A DNA stretch of 64,000 nt from VBCG01 sp044226535 (GTDB lineage Bacteria > Pseudomonadota > Gammaproteobacteria > Burkholderiales > Casimicrobiaceae), in assembly GCA_044226535.1 (NCBI GenBank), contig JBGAGT010000001.1, positions 248,001 to 312,000 of the forward strand, written 5' to 3'. The notes beneath the pieces are model-generated. The model was not told the origin of the DNA, ran no database searches, and saw only the letters and a program-made list of their open reading frames with translations. Below are positions 18,210 through 25,774 of the stretch, piece after piece. Every line of letters begins with the position of its first letter. Position 1 is the stretch's first letter. Made by a program: the position numbers and the translations under genes.

Positions 18210-18586
18210 ACCCCTGGCGCCTCGCTGGCGTCGTGCCGCTTGCCCCGGCGGTGCTCGCGCTCGCCGCCTGCAGCGTCGGCATCGCGCCCGGCACGCCGGT
18301 CAGCGTCGCCGCCCAGCGCATCGCACCCTGGGAAAGCCACGAGGCCTGCGCCGCCGGCGAAGTCGGCGACCGCATCGAGTTCCGCTTCGAGTCGACGCGT
18401 CCCGTCGACTTCGGGCTGTCGTACACGCAGGCCGGCGCGGTGGTGATCCCCGTGTCGCGCACCAAGGTGAAGGTCGACTCGGGCATCTACGAGGTGCAGA
18501 TCCCGGCGCGCTACTGCCTGTCGTGGCAGGCGGGGCCCGAAGGCGCCTTCGTCGACTACCACCTGCGGGTACGGCGTGCCGATTGA
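18206..18586 (+). CDS. small predicted lipoprotein
   Basis: A 126-residue protein with an N-terminal signal sequence ending in a lipobox (LALAAC, lipidated Cys near residue 22) and a small domain rich in beta strands (RIEFRFESTRPVDFGLSY and SGIYEVQIPARYCLSW). It should be attached to a membrane on the periplasmic side. I do not recognise the family. It overlaps the GNAT gene upstream (ATGA) and the HAD gene downstream (11 nt), so the three are likely one transcript. Confidence 0.7.
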   Translation: MNPWRLAGVVPLAPAVLALAACSVGIAPGTPVSVAAQRIAPWESHEACAAGEVGDRIEFRFESTRPVDFGLSYTQAGAVVIPVSRTKVKVDSGIYEVQIPARYCLSWQAGPEGAFVDYHLRVRRAD

Positions 18587-19343
18587 GCACGCCGGCGAGG
18601 ACGTGAAGCTCGACGCGCCGGCGACGGGCGCCGTACCCGCGTCCACCGCTCGCGCGGCCACCGCAGCGGCCTGGCTGTTCGACCTCGACGGCACGCTGAC
18701 CGACAGCCGGCCCGGCATCGTCGCGTCCATCCGCCACGCGCTTTCGCGCATGGGTGCGCCCGATCCCGGCGACGCGGCGCTCGGCGCCTGCCTCGGCCCG
18801 CCGCTGCGCCAGTCGTTCGCGCGGCTCCTCGGGACCCGCGACGCCGCGTCCGTCGACCGCGCGATCGACCACTACCGCGAGCGCTTCGCCGACGTCGGCT
18901 GGCGCGAGAATGCCGTGTACCCCGGCGTGGCCGAGGTGCTGGCGCGGCTCGCCGCGCGCGGCACGCCCATGCTGGTGTGCACCTCCAAGCCGCAGGTCTA
19001 CGCCACGCGCATCGTCGAGCACTTCGGCCTCGCGCCGCACTTCCGCGCGGTGCACGGCCCCGGCCTCGACGGCCGGCACGACGACAAGCGCGAGCTGCTG
19101 GCGCACGTGCTGGCGCAGCACGGCCTCCGCGGCGGCGCCGCCACCCTGGTCGGCGACCGCGACAACGACCTCGCCGCGGCGCGCGCCAACGGCAGCGCGA
19201 TGATCGGCGTGCTGTGGGGCTACGGCTCGCGCGAGGAGCTCGCCGGCGCCGACGCGCTGGTGGAGACGCCCGCCGCGCTCGCGGAGGTGCTGGTGGACGG
19301 GGCCGGCGCGGGCAGTGATGGGCTCCCGCTTGCGCGGGAGTGA
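18576..19343 (+). CDS. HAD-superfamily phosphatase, phosphoglycolate phosphatase-like
   Basis: A 255-residue HAD hydrolase. Motif I WLFDLDGTLTDS gives nucleophile Asp36 and acid Asp38; motif II is MLVCTSKP; motif III has a lysine in DDKRELL; motif IV is VGDRDNDL. The pattern is close to Gph/PpaX-type phosphatases that remove phosphate from 2-phosphoglycolate or nucleotides. About 30 extra Ala/Thr residues precede motif I. The last residues (SDGLPLARE) are encoded by the first unit of a tandem palindromic repeat, so the natural C-terminus seems to have been replaced by repeat sequence. Confidence 0.88.
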   Translation: MPIEHAGEDVKLDAPATGAVPASTARAATAAAWLFDLDGTLTDSRPGIVASIRHALSRMGAPDPGDAALGACLGPPLRQSFARLLGTRDAASVDRAIDHYRERFADVGWRENAVYPGVAEVLARLAARGTPMLVCTSKPQVYATRIVEHFGLAPHFRAVHGPGLDGRHDDKRELLAHVLAQHGLRGGAATLVGDRDNDLAAARANGSAMIGVLWGYGSREELAGADALVETPAALAEVLVDGAGAGSDGLPLARE

Positions 19344-19417
19344 CGGGCGGGGGGCGGTGGGTTCCCGCTTGCGCGGGAGTGACGGGCGGGGGGCGGTGGG
19401 TTCCCGCTTGCGCGGGA
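19323..19417. repeat. three tandem 39-nt units with a palindromic core
   Basis: The core CCCGCTTGCGCGGGA occurs three times at a 39-nt period (near 19323, 19362 and 19401), separated by the same G-rich linker ending GGCGGTGGGT. Each core can fold into a CCCGC/GCGGG hairpin. The array lies between convergent genes and overlaps the 3' end of the HAD gene. It resembles REP-type elements. It could also serve as a bidirectional transcript-end structure, although no U-tract is present. Confidence 0.85.
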
Positions 19418-19428
19418 ATGACAGCGGG

Positions 19429-20259
19429 TCAGCTCGCCAGCGTGCGAAAGTCGTAGGTCTCGCCCGAGCGCACGGGCCCCTCGACCAGCGCCGCGATCGC
19501 GACCTCGGCGACGCGCGACGGCGCGACCAGCGCGCCCGACGCGTGGAAATCGCGGAACATCGCGACGTCGGGCAGGCGCTCCGCGCCCTGGCCGCGCAGG
19601 AAGGCCTGCATGTCGGTGTCGATGATGCCCGGCCGGAAACTGACCGCCGCGAAGCGCGCATCGGGATGGTCGGCGGCGAGCGCGCGCGTGAGCATCTCGA
19701 GGCCGCACTTGGCGACGCTGTACGCGCCCTCGGCGGCGATGGCGCGCGCCGCGAGGCCCGAGCTGACGTTGATCACGCGGCATTCGCAGGCCTCGTGCGC
19801 GTCGGCCCGACCGCCGCTCGCGTGGCGTCGCGCGTCTTCCTCGCCGCCCGCCGGGCGGCGCGCCTCGCCTGAACCGCCCGCGGGGCGGAACGCCGCGCAG
19901 AAGCGGTTGGCGAGGAGCGCGGGCGCCACCAGGTTGACGTCCAGCGCCTCGCGGAGCTCGCCGGCGTCGAGCGTGCCGAGCCGCCCCACCGGGCCCGCGG
20001 TCGCGGCGTTGTTGACCAGCAGCGCGCGCGAAGGCCGCGCCTGCGCGGCGGCATCCATCGCCGCGCCGACGAGATCGCGCGACGCGTCGAGGTCCGCGAG
20101 GTCGACGCCGAGCGGGCGTACCCGCGGATGCGCGAGGCGGGGTGCGCGACGCGCGATGGCGAACACGTCCCAGCCCGCCTCGGCGAGCTGCAGCGCGAGC
20201 GCCTCGCCCAGCCCGCGCGAGGCACCGGTGACGAAGGCCACGCGGCCGCCCGGGCTCAT
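19429..20259 (-). CDS. short-chain dehydrogenase/reductase with an inserted repeat-coded segment
   Basis: A 276-residue SDR with the NAD(P)-binding motif TGASRGLGEAL (residues 11-21), NNA at 83-85, the catalytic serine in INVSS near 166, and YSVAK (Tyr180, Lys184). Substrate unknown; it resembles small sepiapterin-reductase-like or benzil-reductase-like SDRs. Between the beta-4/alpha region and INVSS there is an unusual Gly/Arg/Glu-rich segment of about 32 residues (126-157), encoded by inverted-repeat DNA. It overlaps the upstream zinc-ribbon gene by 4 nt and is the last gene of a four-gene minus-strand operon. Confidence 0.88.
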   Translation of the reverse strand: MSPGGRVAFVTGASRGLGEALALQLAEAGWDVFAIARRAPRLAHPRVRPLGVDLADLDASRDLVGAAMDAAAQARPSRALLVNNAATAGPVGRLGTLDAGELREALDVNLVAPALLANRFCAAFRPAGGSGEARRPAGGEEDARRHASGGRADAHEACECRVINVSSGLAARAIAAEGAYSVAKCGLEMLTRALAADHPDARFAAVSFRPGIIDTDMQAFLRGQGAERLPDVAMFRDFHASGALVAPSRVAEVAIAALVEGPVRSGETYDFRTLAS

Positions 20260-21356
20260 CGCCCCTGTCCCGTCGCCATCCACGCCAGCACCACGAGCAC
20301 GGCGATCACGATCGCCGCGATCTTCCAGGGGCTCTTGGGGTACTCGCCGGCGATGGCGCCGGTGGCGCCGTTGATCACGCACTGGAACGCCCGGGCGCCG
20401 TAGGTGTAGGACAGCAGCCACACCGGCACCAGCACGTGCTTGAAGGTCTGCTGCGACCAGCGTGGCTCGACGACGAGGTTGCGATACGTGTCGCCGCCGA
20501 CAGCCGCCGCGCACATCTCGCGCAGCTTCTCCTCCATGTCGGCGCGCGCGCGCCGCGCCGCCTCGGCGAGGTCGACCTGGTAGCGCTCGACTACCCAGCC
20601 GCTGACGTAGCCCGCGTCCCAGGGCTTGAGCGACCCCGTCGGGAAGGGCTCGATCTGCCGCACCAGCCCGGGGTGCACGCCGACCGACGCGCAGACGAGG
20701 TCGTCGTCGAAGGCATGCGTCAGCGCGCCCGCCGCCGGCTCCCAGCGCACCTGCCGCACCTGGCGCGTGCGCGGCTGGCCGTTCTCGAAATAGGTCTCGG
20801 TGGTGTAGTAGTAGTGCCCGCGCTCCGCGCTCCAGCGCGCGTCGACGCTGGCGTCGAAGGTCCAGTACGGCAGGTACACGCCCTTGACGGTGTCGGTGAG
20901 CGCACGCCGCTTGAGCGCGCCCGGCGCGAGCCACAGGCGGCGGTACCAGGCACGGATGCGATCGCGCGCACCGTCCTCGGCCACGGTGAAGGGCAGCACG
21001 CCCTCGGGCGAGAACGTCGCCGTCGAAGGCTCGTAGGGGACGAGCTGCGCCGAGCCGCAGAACTCGCAGCGCTGTCCCTGCAGCGAGGCGCCGAGCAGCG
21101 AGATGGCGTTGCAGCTCTGGCAGCGCACCTGGCGGCGGTCGAGCGCGGCGGCGGGCTTGCCCGCGGTCGGCGGGACGAGCATCGCGCGCAGCGCCTCGGC
21201 GAGGTCGTGCTCGACGACCGTCCCCTCGACGGGCAGCTTCACCGTCGATTCGGTGCCGCAGAACGGGCAGATCAGCTTCTGCTTGCGCGCATCCCAAACC
21301 GCCTCGCCGCCACAGGCGGGACAGGCGAACTTCTGCCGCGCGTCGATCTCCGCCAT
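20256..21356 (-). CDS. zinc-ribbon (TFIIB-type) membrane protein
   Basis: A 366-residue protein with two zinc-ribbon-like Cys4 sets: Cys12/15/30/33 and Cys79/82/97/100. A large beta-rich region follows, and a single C-terminal membrane helix (about 345-362) anchors it. Similar proteins are often annotated as TFIIB-type zinc finger proteins and commonly sit beside SPFH-domain proteins, as here. No catalytic motif is visible. A role in assembling or regulating the neighbouring SPFH scaffold is an inference from context. Confidence 0.78.
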   Translation of the reverse strand: MAEIDARQKFACPACGGEAVWDARKQKLICPFCGTESTVKLPVEGTVVEHDLAEALRAMLVPPTAGKPAAALDRRQVRCQSCNAISLLGASLQGQRCEFCGSAQLVPYEPSTATFSPEGVLPFTVAEDGARDRIRAWYRRLWLAPGALKRRALTDTVKGVYLPYWTFDASVDARWSAERGHYYYTTETYFENGQPRTRQVRQVRWEPAAGALTHAFDDDLVCASVGVHPGLVRQIEPFPTGSLKPWDAGYVSGWVVERYQVDLAEAARRARADMEEKLREMCAAAVGGDTYRNLVVEPRWSQQTFKHVLVPVWLLSYTYGARAFQCVINGATGAIAGEYPKSPWKIAAIVIAVLVVLAWMATGQGR

Positions 21357-21363
21357 CGCCCGG

Positions 21364-21780
21364 TCAGGCGATGAAGTAGCCGATGACCTGCCAGCCCCTG
21401 GCGGTGCGCTCGAGCGTCAGGCGCTCGCCGACCTCCTCGCGCTGCGCGAACGACGAGCGGAACTGCAGCTGCGCGTACTCGCCCCGCGGCATGCCGTCGA
21501 TGCCTTCCATGAAGCGCGTGGACAGGAGCCTGCGGCCGGTGTTGGCGCCGAGCGGCTCGCGCGCGTCGCGCAGCGCGCCCTGCCACCGCGATTCGGAGAG
21601 CGTGCGCCGGAACTTGTCGCCGGCCCGCGTCCAGGCCTCGCCGCCCTCGCTGCGGTCCACCAGCGCCAGCCAGGCACGCGCGGCCTGCCGTGCCTCCGCG
21701 GGGCGCGCATCCTGCGCCGCGACGGGAAGCAGCGCCAGCGCGGCCAGCGTCGCGAGTGCCACGAGATGGTGGCGGCGCAC
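21364..21780 (-). CDS. DUF4019-like exported protein
   Basis: A 138-residue protein starting at GTG 21780 with a signal peptide (LVALATLAALALLPVAAQ). The mature domain ARAWLALVDRSEGGEAWTRAGDKFR and LSTRFMEGIDGMPRGEYAQLQF resembles DUF4019 proteins, small periplasmic domains of unknown function. It ends with a beta hairpin (LERTARGWQVIGYFI). It lies between the SPFH and zinc-ribbon genes with gaps of 5 and 7 nt, so it belongs to the same operon. Confidence 0.72.
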   Translation of the reverse strand: MRRHHLVALATLAALALLPVAAQDARPAEARQAARAWLALVDRSEGGEAWTRAGDKFRRTLSESRWQGALRDAREPLGANTGRRLLSTRFMEGIDGMPRGEYAQLQFRSSFAQREEVGERLTLERTARGWQVIGYFIA

Positions 21781-21785
21781 CGCGC

Positions 21786-22856
21786 CTAGCTCGCCATGAA
21801 GGCGTTGACCGCGTCGCGGGTCACGCGCCACTGCGTGCCGATCTTCTTGCCCTTCAAGTCGCCCGACTCGAGGCTCGACAGCACGTCGGACTCGGCGACG
21901 CCCAGCATCTGCGCGACGTCGGCCGGGGTCATCAGCACGGGCGCGGCCGCAGCGGCCGCCGCGACGGGCGCGCCTCCCGCAACGCCGGGCGTCGCCTGCG
22001 CGGCGATGCCGCCCTGCTGGTTGATCATCTCGCGCGCCATGGCCATGCCGACGGCCATCTCGGCGGCGATGCCGCCCGCGCCGCTGCCGCCCTGCGCCAT
22101 GCCCTGCGCCATCTGGAACTTGACGTAGTCGTTGAGGTTGCCCACCGCCGCCATGCTCGAGCGCTTGTCGATCGCCTGCTCGACCTCGGGCGGCACCGAC
22201 ACGTTCTCGACGATGAACGACGACAGCGCGAGGCCGTACTTGTCGCCGAGCACCGGGTTGATCAGCGGCAGCAGCGCCTCGCCGAGCTCGCCGTAGCGGG
22301 CAGCGACGTCGAGCGCGGGGACCTTGGCCCTGGCGAGCGCGTCGGAGAACACGCTGACGATGCGCGAGCGCATCGCGTCGCTGAACTCGTCGAGGCGGAA
22401 GTGGTCGTCGGTGCCGGCGACCTCCTTCAGGAACTTCCTCGGGTCGACGACGCGGAAGTCGTAGGTGCCGTAGGCGCGCATGCGCACGATGCCGAAGTCG
22501 GCGTCGCGCATCATCACCGGGTTGGCGGTGCCCCACTTGTTGCCGGTGAACAGCCGCGTGACGACGTAGTAGACGTCGGCCTTGAACGGGCTCTCGAGCG
22601 CGTACTTCCAGCTCTTGAGATTGGTGAGGACGGGGATGTTGTCGGTGGTCAGCGTGTGCTTGCCGGGCCCGAAGGTGTCGCCGAACTCGCCGAGGTAGAC
22701 GAACTGCGCGACCTGCGACTCGCGCACGATGAGCTGCGCGCCGTTCTTGATCTCCTTGTCCTCGTCGGGGAAGCGGAACGACAGCGTGTCGCGCGAGTCG
22801 TCCGTCCATTCGATGACGTCGATGAACTGGCGCTTGATGAAATCGATGATCGCCAT
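21786..22856 (-). CDS. SPFH-domain protein (YdjI/virion-core type) with C-terminal excisionase-like HTH
   Basis: A 356-residue SPFH protein of the type often annotated as virion core protein or YdjI-like. Features are the start MAIIDFIKRQFIDVIEW, the segment FGPGKHTLTTDNIPVLTNL and the SPFH core up to about residue 240. A low-complexity Gly/Ala/Met region follows (about 240-305). The last 48 residues (309-356) read as an excisionase/MerR-like helix-turn-helix (TPADVAQMLGVAESDVLSSL, then IGTQWRVTRDAVNAFM). Many relatives instead end in a zinc ribbon. It is the first gene of a four-gene operon, and a GGAG site lies just before the ATG. Confidence 0.82.
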   Translation of the reverse strand: MAIIDFIKRQFIDVIEWTDDSRDTLSFRFPDEDKEIKNGAQLIVRESQVAQFVYLGEFGDTFGPGKHTLTTDNIPVLTNLKSWKYALESPFKADVYYVVTRLFTGNKWGTANPVMMRDADFGIVRMRAYGTYDFRVVDPRKFLKEVAGTDDHFRLDEFSDAMRSRIVSVFSDALARAKVPALDVAARYGELGEALLPLINPVLGDKYGLALSSFIVENVSVPPEVEQAIDKRSSMAAVGNLNDYVKFQMAQGMAQGGSGAGGIAAEMAVGMAMAREMINQQGGIAAQATPGVAGGAPVAAAAAAAPVLMTPADVAQMLGVAESDVLSSLESGDLKGKKIGTQWRVTRDAVNAFMAS

Positions 22857-22961
22857 CGCTTCTCCGGATGGGAGGGTTCGGGGCCGGGTGCGGCGCCGCG
22901 CGGGTCGGCGCCGCGTGGCGCCCGGCGTGGCCGCGACGCGGTCACGCCGGGATTGTAGCGG

Positions 22962-23801
22962 CTAGCGCGCCGCGGACTTGGCTTCGGTCTCGGCCTTGGC
23001 GAGCATCTGCTCGAGCTGCGCCAGCGGCAGCGCGCCGGGGACCACCGTGCCGTCGACGAACACCAGCGTCGGCGTCGCCGCGATGTGCAGCTTCTCGCCG
23101 AGCTTCTGGTTGGCCTGCACCGGGTTCGCGCACTCGCCCTTGTTGTCGGGGAGTTTCTGCTTGGCGAACCAGTCGTCCCAGGCCTGCGCGCGGTCGGCCG
23201 CGCACCAGATCTGCCGCGACTTCATCGCCGAGGCGGGGTGCAGCGAGTCGATCGGGAAGGGGAAGGTGTAGATGGTCACGTTGTTCATGCCCGCCAGCTC
23301 CTTCTCGATGCGCGCGCAGAACGGGCAGTCGGCATCGGAGAACATGGCGATCTTGCGCGAGCCGTCGCCGCGCACCCGCTTGAACGACTGCTCGAAGGGC
23401 AGGCTGTCGAAGGCGATGCGGTTGAGCTTGCGGAAGCGCTCGTCGGTGAGGTTGAGCTTGGACGACAGGTCGTAGATCGACCCCATGAACAGGTAGGTCA
23501 CCGACGGGTCGACGTAGACGATGCGGTCGTCGACCAGCACCTCGTAGAGGCCGCCGGCGATGTCGGTGCGCGTGACCTGGCGCACTTCCATGCCGGGAAT
23601 GCGCTGCTCGACCAGCTTGCGGATGGCGGCGGTTTCCGCGTCGGACGCGGGGGCGGGGGCGGCGGCCGCGCCAGTGGCCGCCTTGGCGACCGGCTTGCTG
23701 CCCGCCGCCGGCGCGGCCTGGGCGGCCGCGAAGGGCGAGGCCAGCGCGGCGCAGGCGCCGAGCACGAGGGCCAGTTTCGCCGCCAAATGATTGATATTCA
23801 T
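22962..23801 (-). CDS. dsbC: periplasmic thiol:disulfide interchange protein DsbC
   Basis: DsbC isomerises wrong disulfides in periplasmic proteins and is kept reduced by DsbD, which is also encoded in this window at 45751-47964. The 279-residue protein has a signal peptide (about 1-27), an Ala/Pro-rich linker, an N-terminal dimerisation domain (about 55-115) and a thioredoxin domain with the active site Cys159-Pro-Phe-Cys162 and cis-proline motif ATPTLVF. A GGAACC-type ribosome site lies upstream. Confidence 0.95.
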   Translation of the reverse strand: MNINHLAAKLALVLGACAALASPFAAAQAAPAAGSKPVAKAATGAAAAPAPASDAETAAIRKLVEQRIPGMEVRQVTRTDIAGGLYEVLVDDRIVYVDPSVTYLFMGSIYDLSSKLNLTDERFRKLNRIAFDSLPFEQSFKRVRGDGSRKIAMFSDADCPFCARIEKELAGMNNVTIYTFPFPIDSLHPASAMKSRQIWCAADRAQAWDDWFAKQKLPDNKGECANPVQANQKLGEKLHIAATPTLVFVDGTVVPGALPLAQLEQMLAKAETEAKSAAR

Positions 23802-23836
23802 GAAGGTTCCTGGAGGGCCTGAGCCGATTGGACAGT

Positions 23837-25108
23837 TTAACGGAGCGCAGGTTGCGCCAACGCCCGCTTGAGCGGTGGATAACGATCGATCGTCGCCATG
23901 CCGCCATTGCGCAGGCTGCGCAGCCAGCGCCGGTCGATGCCGAACACCCGCGCCAGCACGTCGGTGACGGTCTGCATCGCCAGCACCGGCTCGGCGCGCC
24001 GGCGGGCATAGCGCTCCAGCAAGATCGGTGCCCCCGCGTCGTCGACGGGCCCCCGCGCGGCCAGCACGTCGGCCAGCGCGGCGACGTCGCCGAAGCCGAG
24101 GTTCACCCCCTGGCCCGCCAGCGGATGCACCCCGTGCGCCGCGTCGCCGACCAGCGCGAAGCGGTGGGCGACGACCGAAGGCGGGCGCAGGAAGGACAAG
24201 GGGAAGCTCCGCGGGCCCTCGCCCGGGCGCAGGCGCAGCTCGCCCAGCGCGTGATGGCCCGCCTCCGCCACGCGCGCCGCGAGGGTGGGCGCGTCGTCGG
24301 CCGCCAGCGTTTGCGCCAGCGCATCGGGCGCCGACCAGACCATCGACATGCAACGCCCCGGCAGCGGCAGGAAAGCCAGCACGCCGCCGTCGTCGCGGAA
24401 CCATTGCAGCGCGCGCCCGCGGTGCTCGTGCTCGCAGTCGAAGTTCGCCACCACCGCGGTCTGCGGGTAACGAAGCGGCTCGGCGCGGATGCCGGCGGCC
24501 GCGCGCGCCCAGGATCCGAGCCCGTCGGCGCCGACCACCAGGCGCGCCGCGAGGTGGCTGCCCTCGGCGTCGTGCAGCGTGGCGGCGCCGACGCCGAAGT
24601 CCAGCGCGGTGAACGCCACCGGTGCCACCAGCGTGACGCCGCGCGCATGCGCCGCGGCGACCAGCGCCGCGCGCAGCGCGCGCTCCTCGACGATCCAGGC
24701 CAGCGCGCGCGTGCCGAGGTCGTAGGCCGAGAACGCGAGCACGCCGCCCGCGTCGCCCTCGATGCGCATGCCTTCCACCGCGACGAGGCGCTCGGGCGGC
24801 AAGGCCGCCCAGGCATCGAGCCGCGCCAGCAGCGCCGCGCTGCCGGGGCTGACCGCGTAGATGCGGGTGTCGAAGGACGCCTGCGCCGCGGCGGCATCCC
24901 GCGCATCGCCGCCGGCGATGGGCGCGCGGTCGCACAGTGCCACGTCGAGCCCGGCGTCCGCGAGCGCCACGGCGAGCGCGAGCCCGGGAAGCCCCGCGCC
25001 CACGATCGCCACGTCGTGGCGCCGCGCGCCGGCTCCCGGCGCTGCGGCAGGCGCAGGCGCGACCGCGGCGGGCGCCGCGGAGGCGGCGTCGCGGCGCCCT
25101 CCGCTCAA
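23837..25108 (-). CDS. UbiH/UbiF/VisC-family FAD-dependent monooxygenase
   Basis: A 423-residue flavoprotein hydroxylase of the type that acts in ubiquinone biosynthesis. It has the N-terminal Rossmann motif VAIVGAGLPGLALA and the second FAD motif ALVGDAAHGVHPLAGQGVN, characteristic of the UbiH/Coq6 family. Which ring position it hydroxylates cannot be told from sequence. The most plausible start is TTG 25108, which overlaps the hslV stop as TTGA. This gives an Ala/Pro-rich N-terminal extension of about 30 residues partly encoded by repeat-like DNA. Confidence 0.87.
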   Translation of the reverse strand: MSGGRRDAASAAPAAVAPAPAAAPGAGARRHDVAIVGAGLPGLALAVALADAGLDVALCDRAPIAGGDARDAAAAQASFDTRIYAVSPGSAALLARLDAWAALPPERLVAVEGMRIEGDAGGVLAFSAYDLGTRALAWIVEERALRAALVAAAHARGVTLVAPVAFTALDFGVGAATLHDAEGSHLAARLVVGADGLGSWARAAAGIRAEPLRYPQTAVVANFDCEHEHRGRALQWFRDDGGVLAFLPLPGRCMSMVWSAPDALAQTLAADDAPTLAARVAEAGHHALGELRLRPGEGPRSFPLSFLRPPSVVAHRFALVGDAAHGVHPLAGQGVNLGFGDVAALADVLAARGPVDDAGAPILLERYARRRAEPVLAMQTVTDVLARVFGIDRRWLRSLRNGGMATIDRYPPLKRALAQPALR

Positions 25109-25716
25109 GGGCGCTCCCCCCGGGGACCGCCCTGCAACCCCGAAGGGGCTGCGCCCTCGGACGGTCCCGACGGCGAGGCCTCCTCCAGCGTCTCGACGAC
25201 GATTTCCTTGTTGGTGTAGATGCAGATGTCGGCGGCGATGCCGAGCGCACGCCGCACGATCTCGGCGGCCGGCAGGGCGGTGCAGTCGAGCAGCGCGCGC
25301 GCCGCGGCCTGCGCGAACGCGCCGCCCGAGCCGATGGCGACGACGCCGTGCTCGGGCTCGAGCACGTCGCCGTTGCCGGTGATGATCAGCGACGCCGTCC
25401 GGTCGGCGACGGCGAGCATCGCCTCGAGCCTTCGCAGCACGCGGTCGGAGCGCCAGTCCTTGGCGAGCTCGACCGCCGAGCGCGCGAGGTGGCCCTGGTG
25501 CTTCTCGAGCTTGGCCTCGAAGCGCTCGAACAGCGTGAAGGCGTCGGCGGTGGCGCCGGCGAAACCCGCGAGCACGCGGTCGTGGTGGATGCGCCGCACC
25601 TTGCGCGCGGTGGACTTGACGACGGTGTTGCCGAGCGTGACCTGGCCGTCGCCGCCCAGCGCGACCTCGCTGCCGCGCCGCACCGAGAGGATGGTCGTTC
25701 CGTGGAAGCTTTCCAT
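25105..25716 (-). CDS. hslV: ATP-dependent protease subunit HslV
   Basis: HslV is the proteasome-like peptidase that works with the HslU ATPase. The 203-residue protein begins MESFHGTTILSVRRG. Thr7 becomes the N-terminal nucleophile after removal of a short propeptide, and GGDGQVTLGNTVVK is the family signature. Residues after about 178 (ASPSGPSEGAAPSGLQGGPRGERP) form a Pro/Gly-rich tail absent from typical HslV and encoded by repeat-like DNA (25100-25170). Its partner hslU is not next to it but about 10 kb away on the other strand. Confidence 0.95.
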   Translation of the reverse strand: MESFHGTTILSVRRGSEVALGGDGQVTLGNTVVKSTARKVRRIHHDRVLAGFAGATADAFTLFERFEAKLEKHQGHLARSAVELAKDWRSDRVLRRLEAMLAVADRTASLIITGNGDVLEPEHGVVAIGSGGAFAQAAARALLDCTALPAAEIVRRALGIAADICIYTNKEIVVETLEEASPSGPSEGAAPSGLQGGPRGERP

Positions 25717-25774
25717 GGCTTGGGGTGACGCGTCGCCGCGCCAAAGCGCGCCGTCGCAGCGCCGGCGCTGCGGC

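Noticed and set aside
19323..19417. CRISPR array
   Set aside because: Three units with identical short linkers, palindromic core, no unique spacers and no cas genes; a REP-type tandem repeat fits better.
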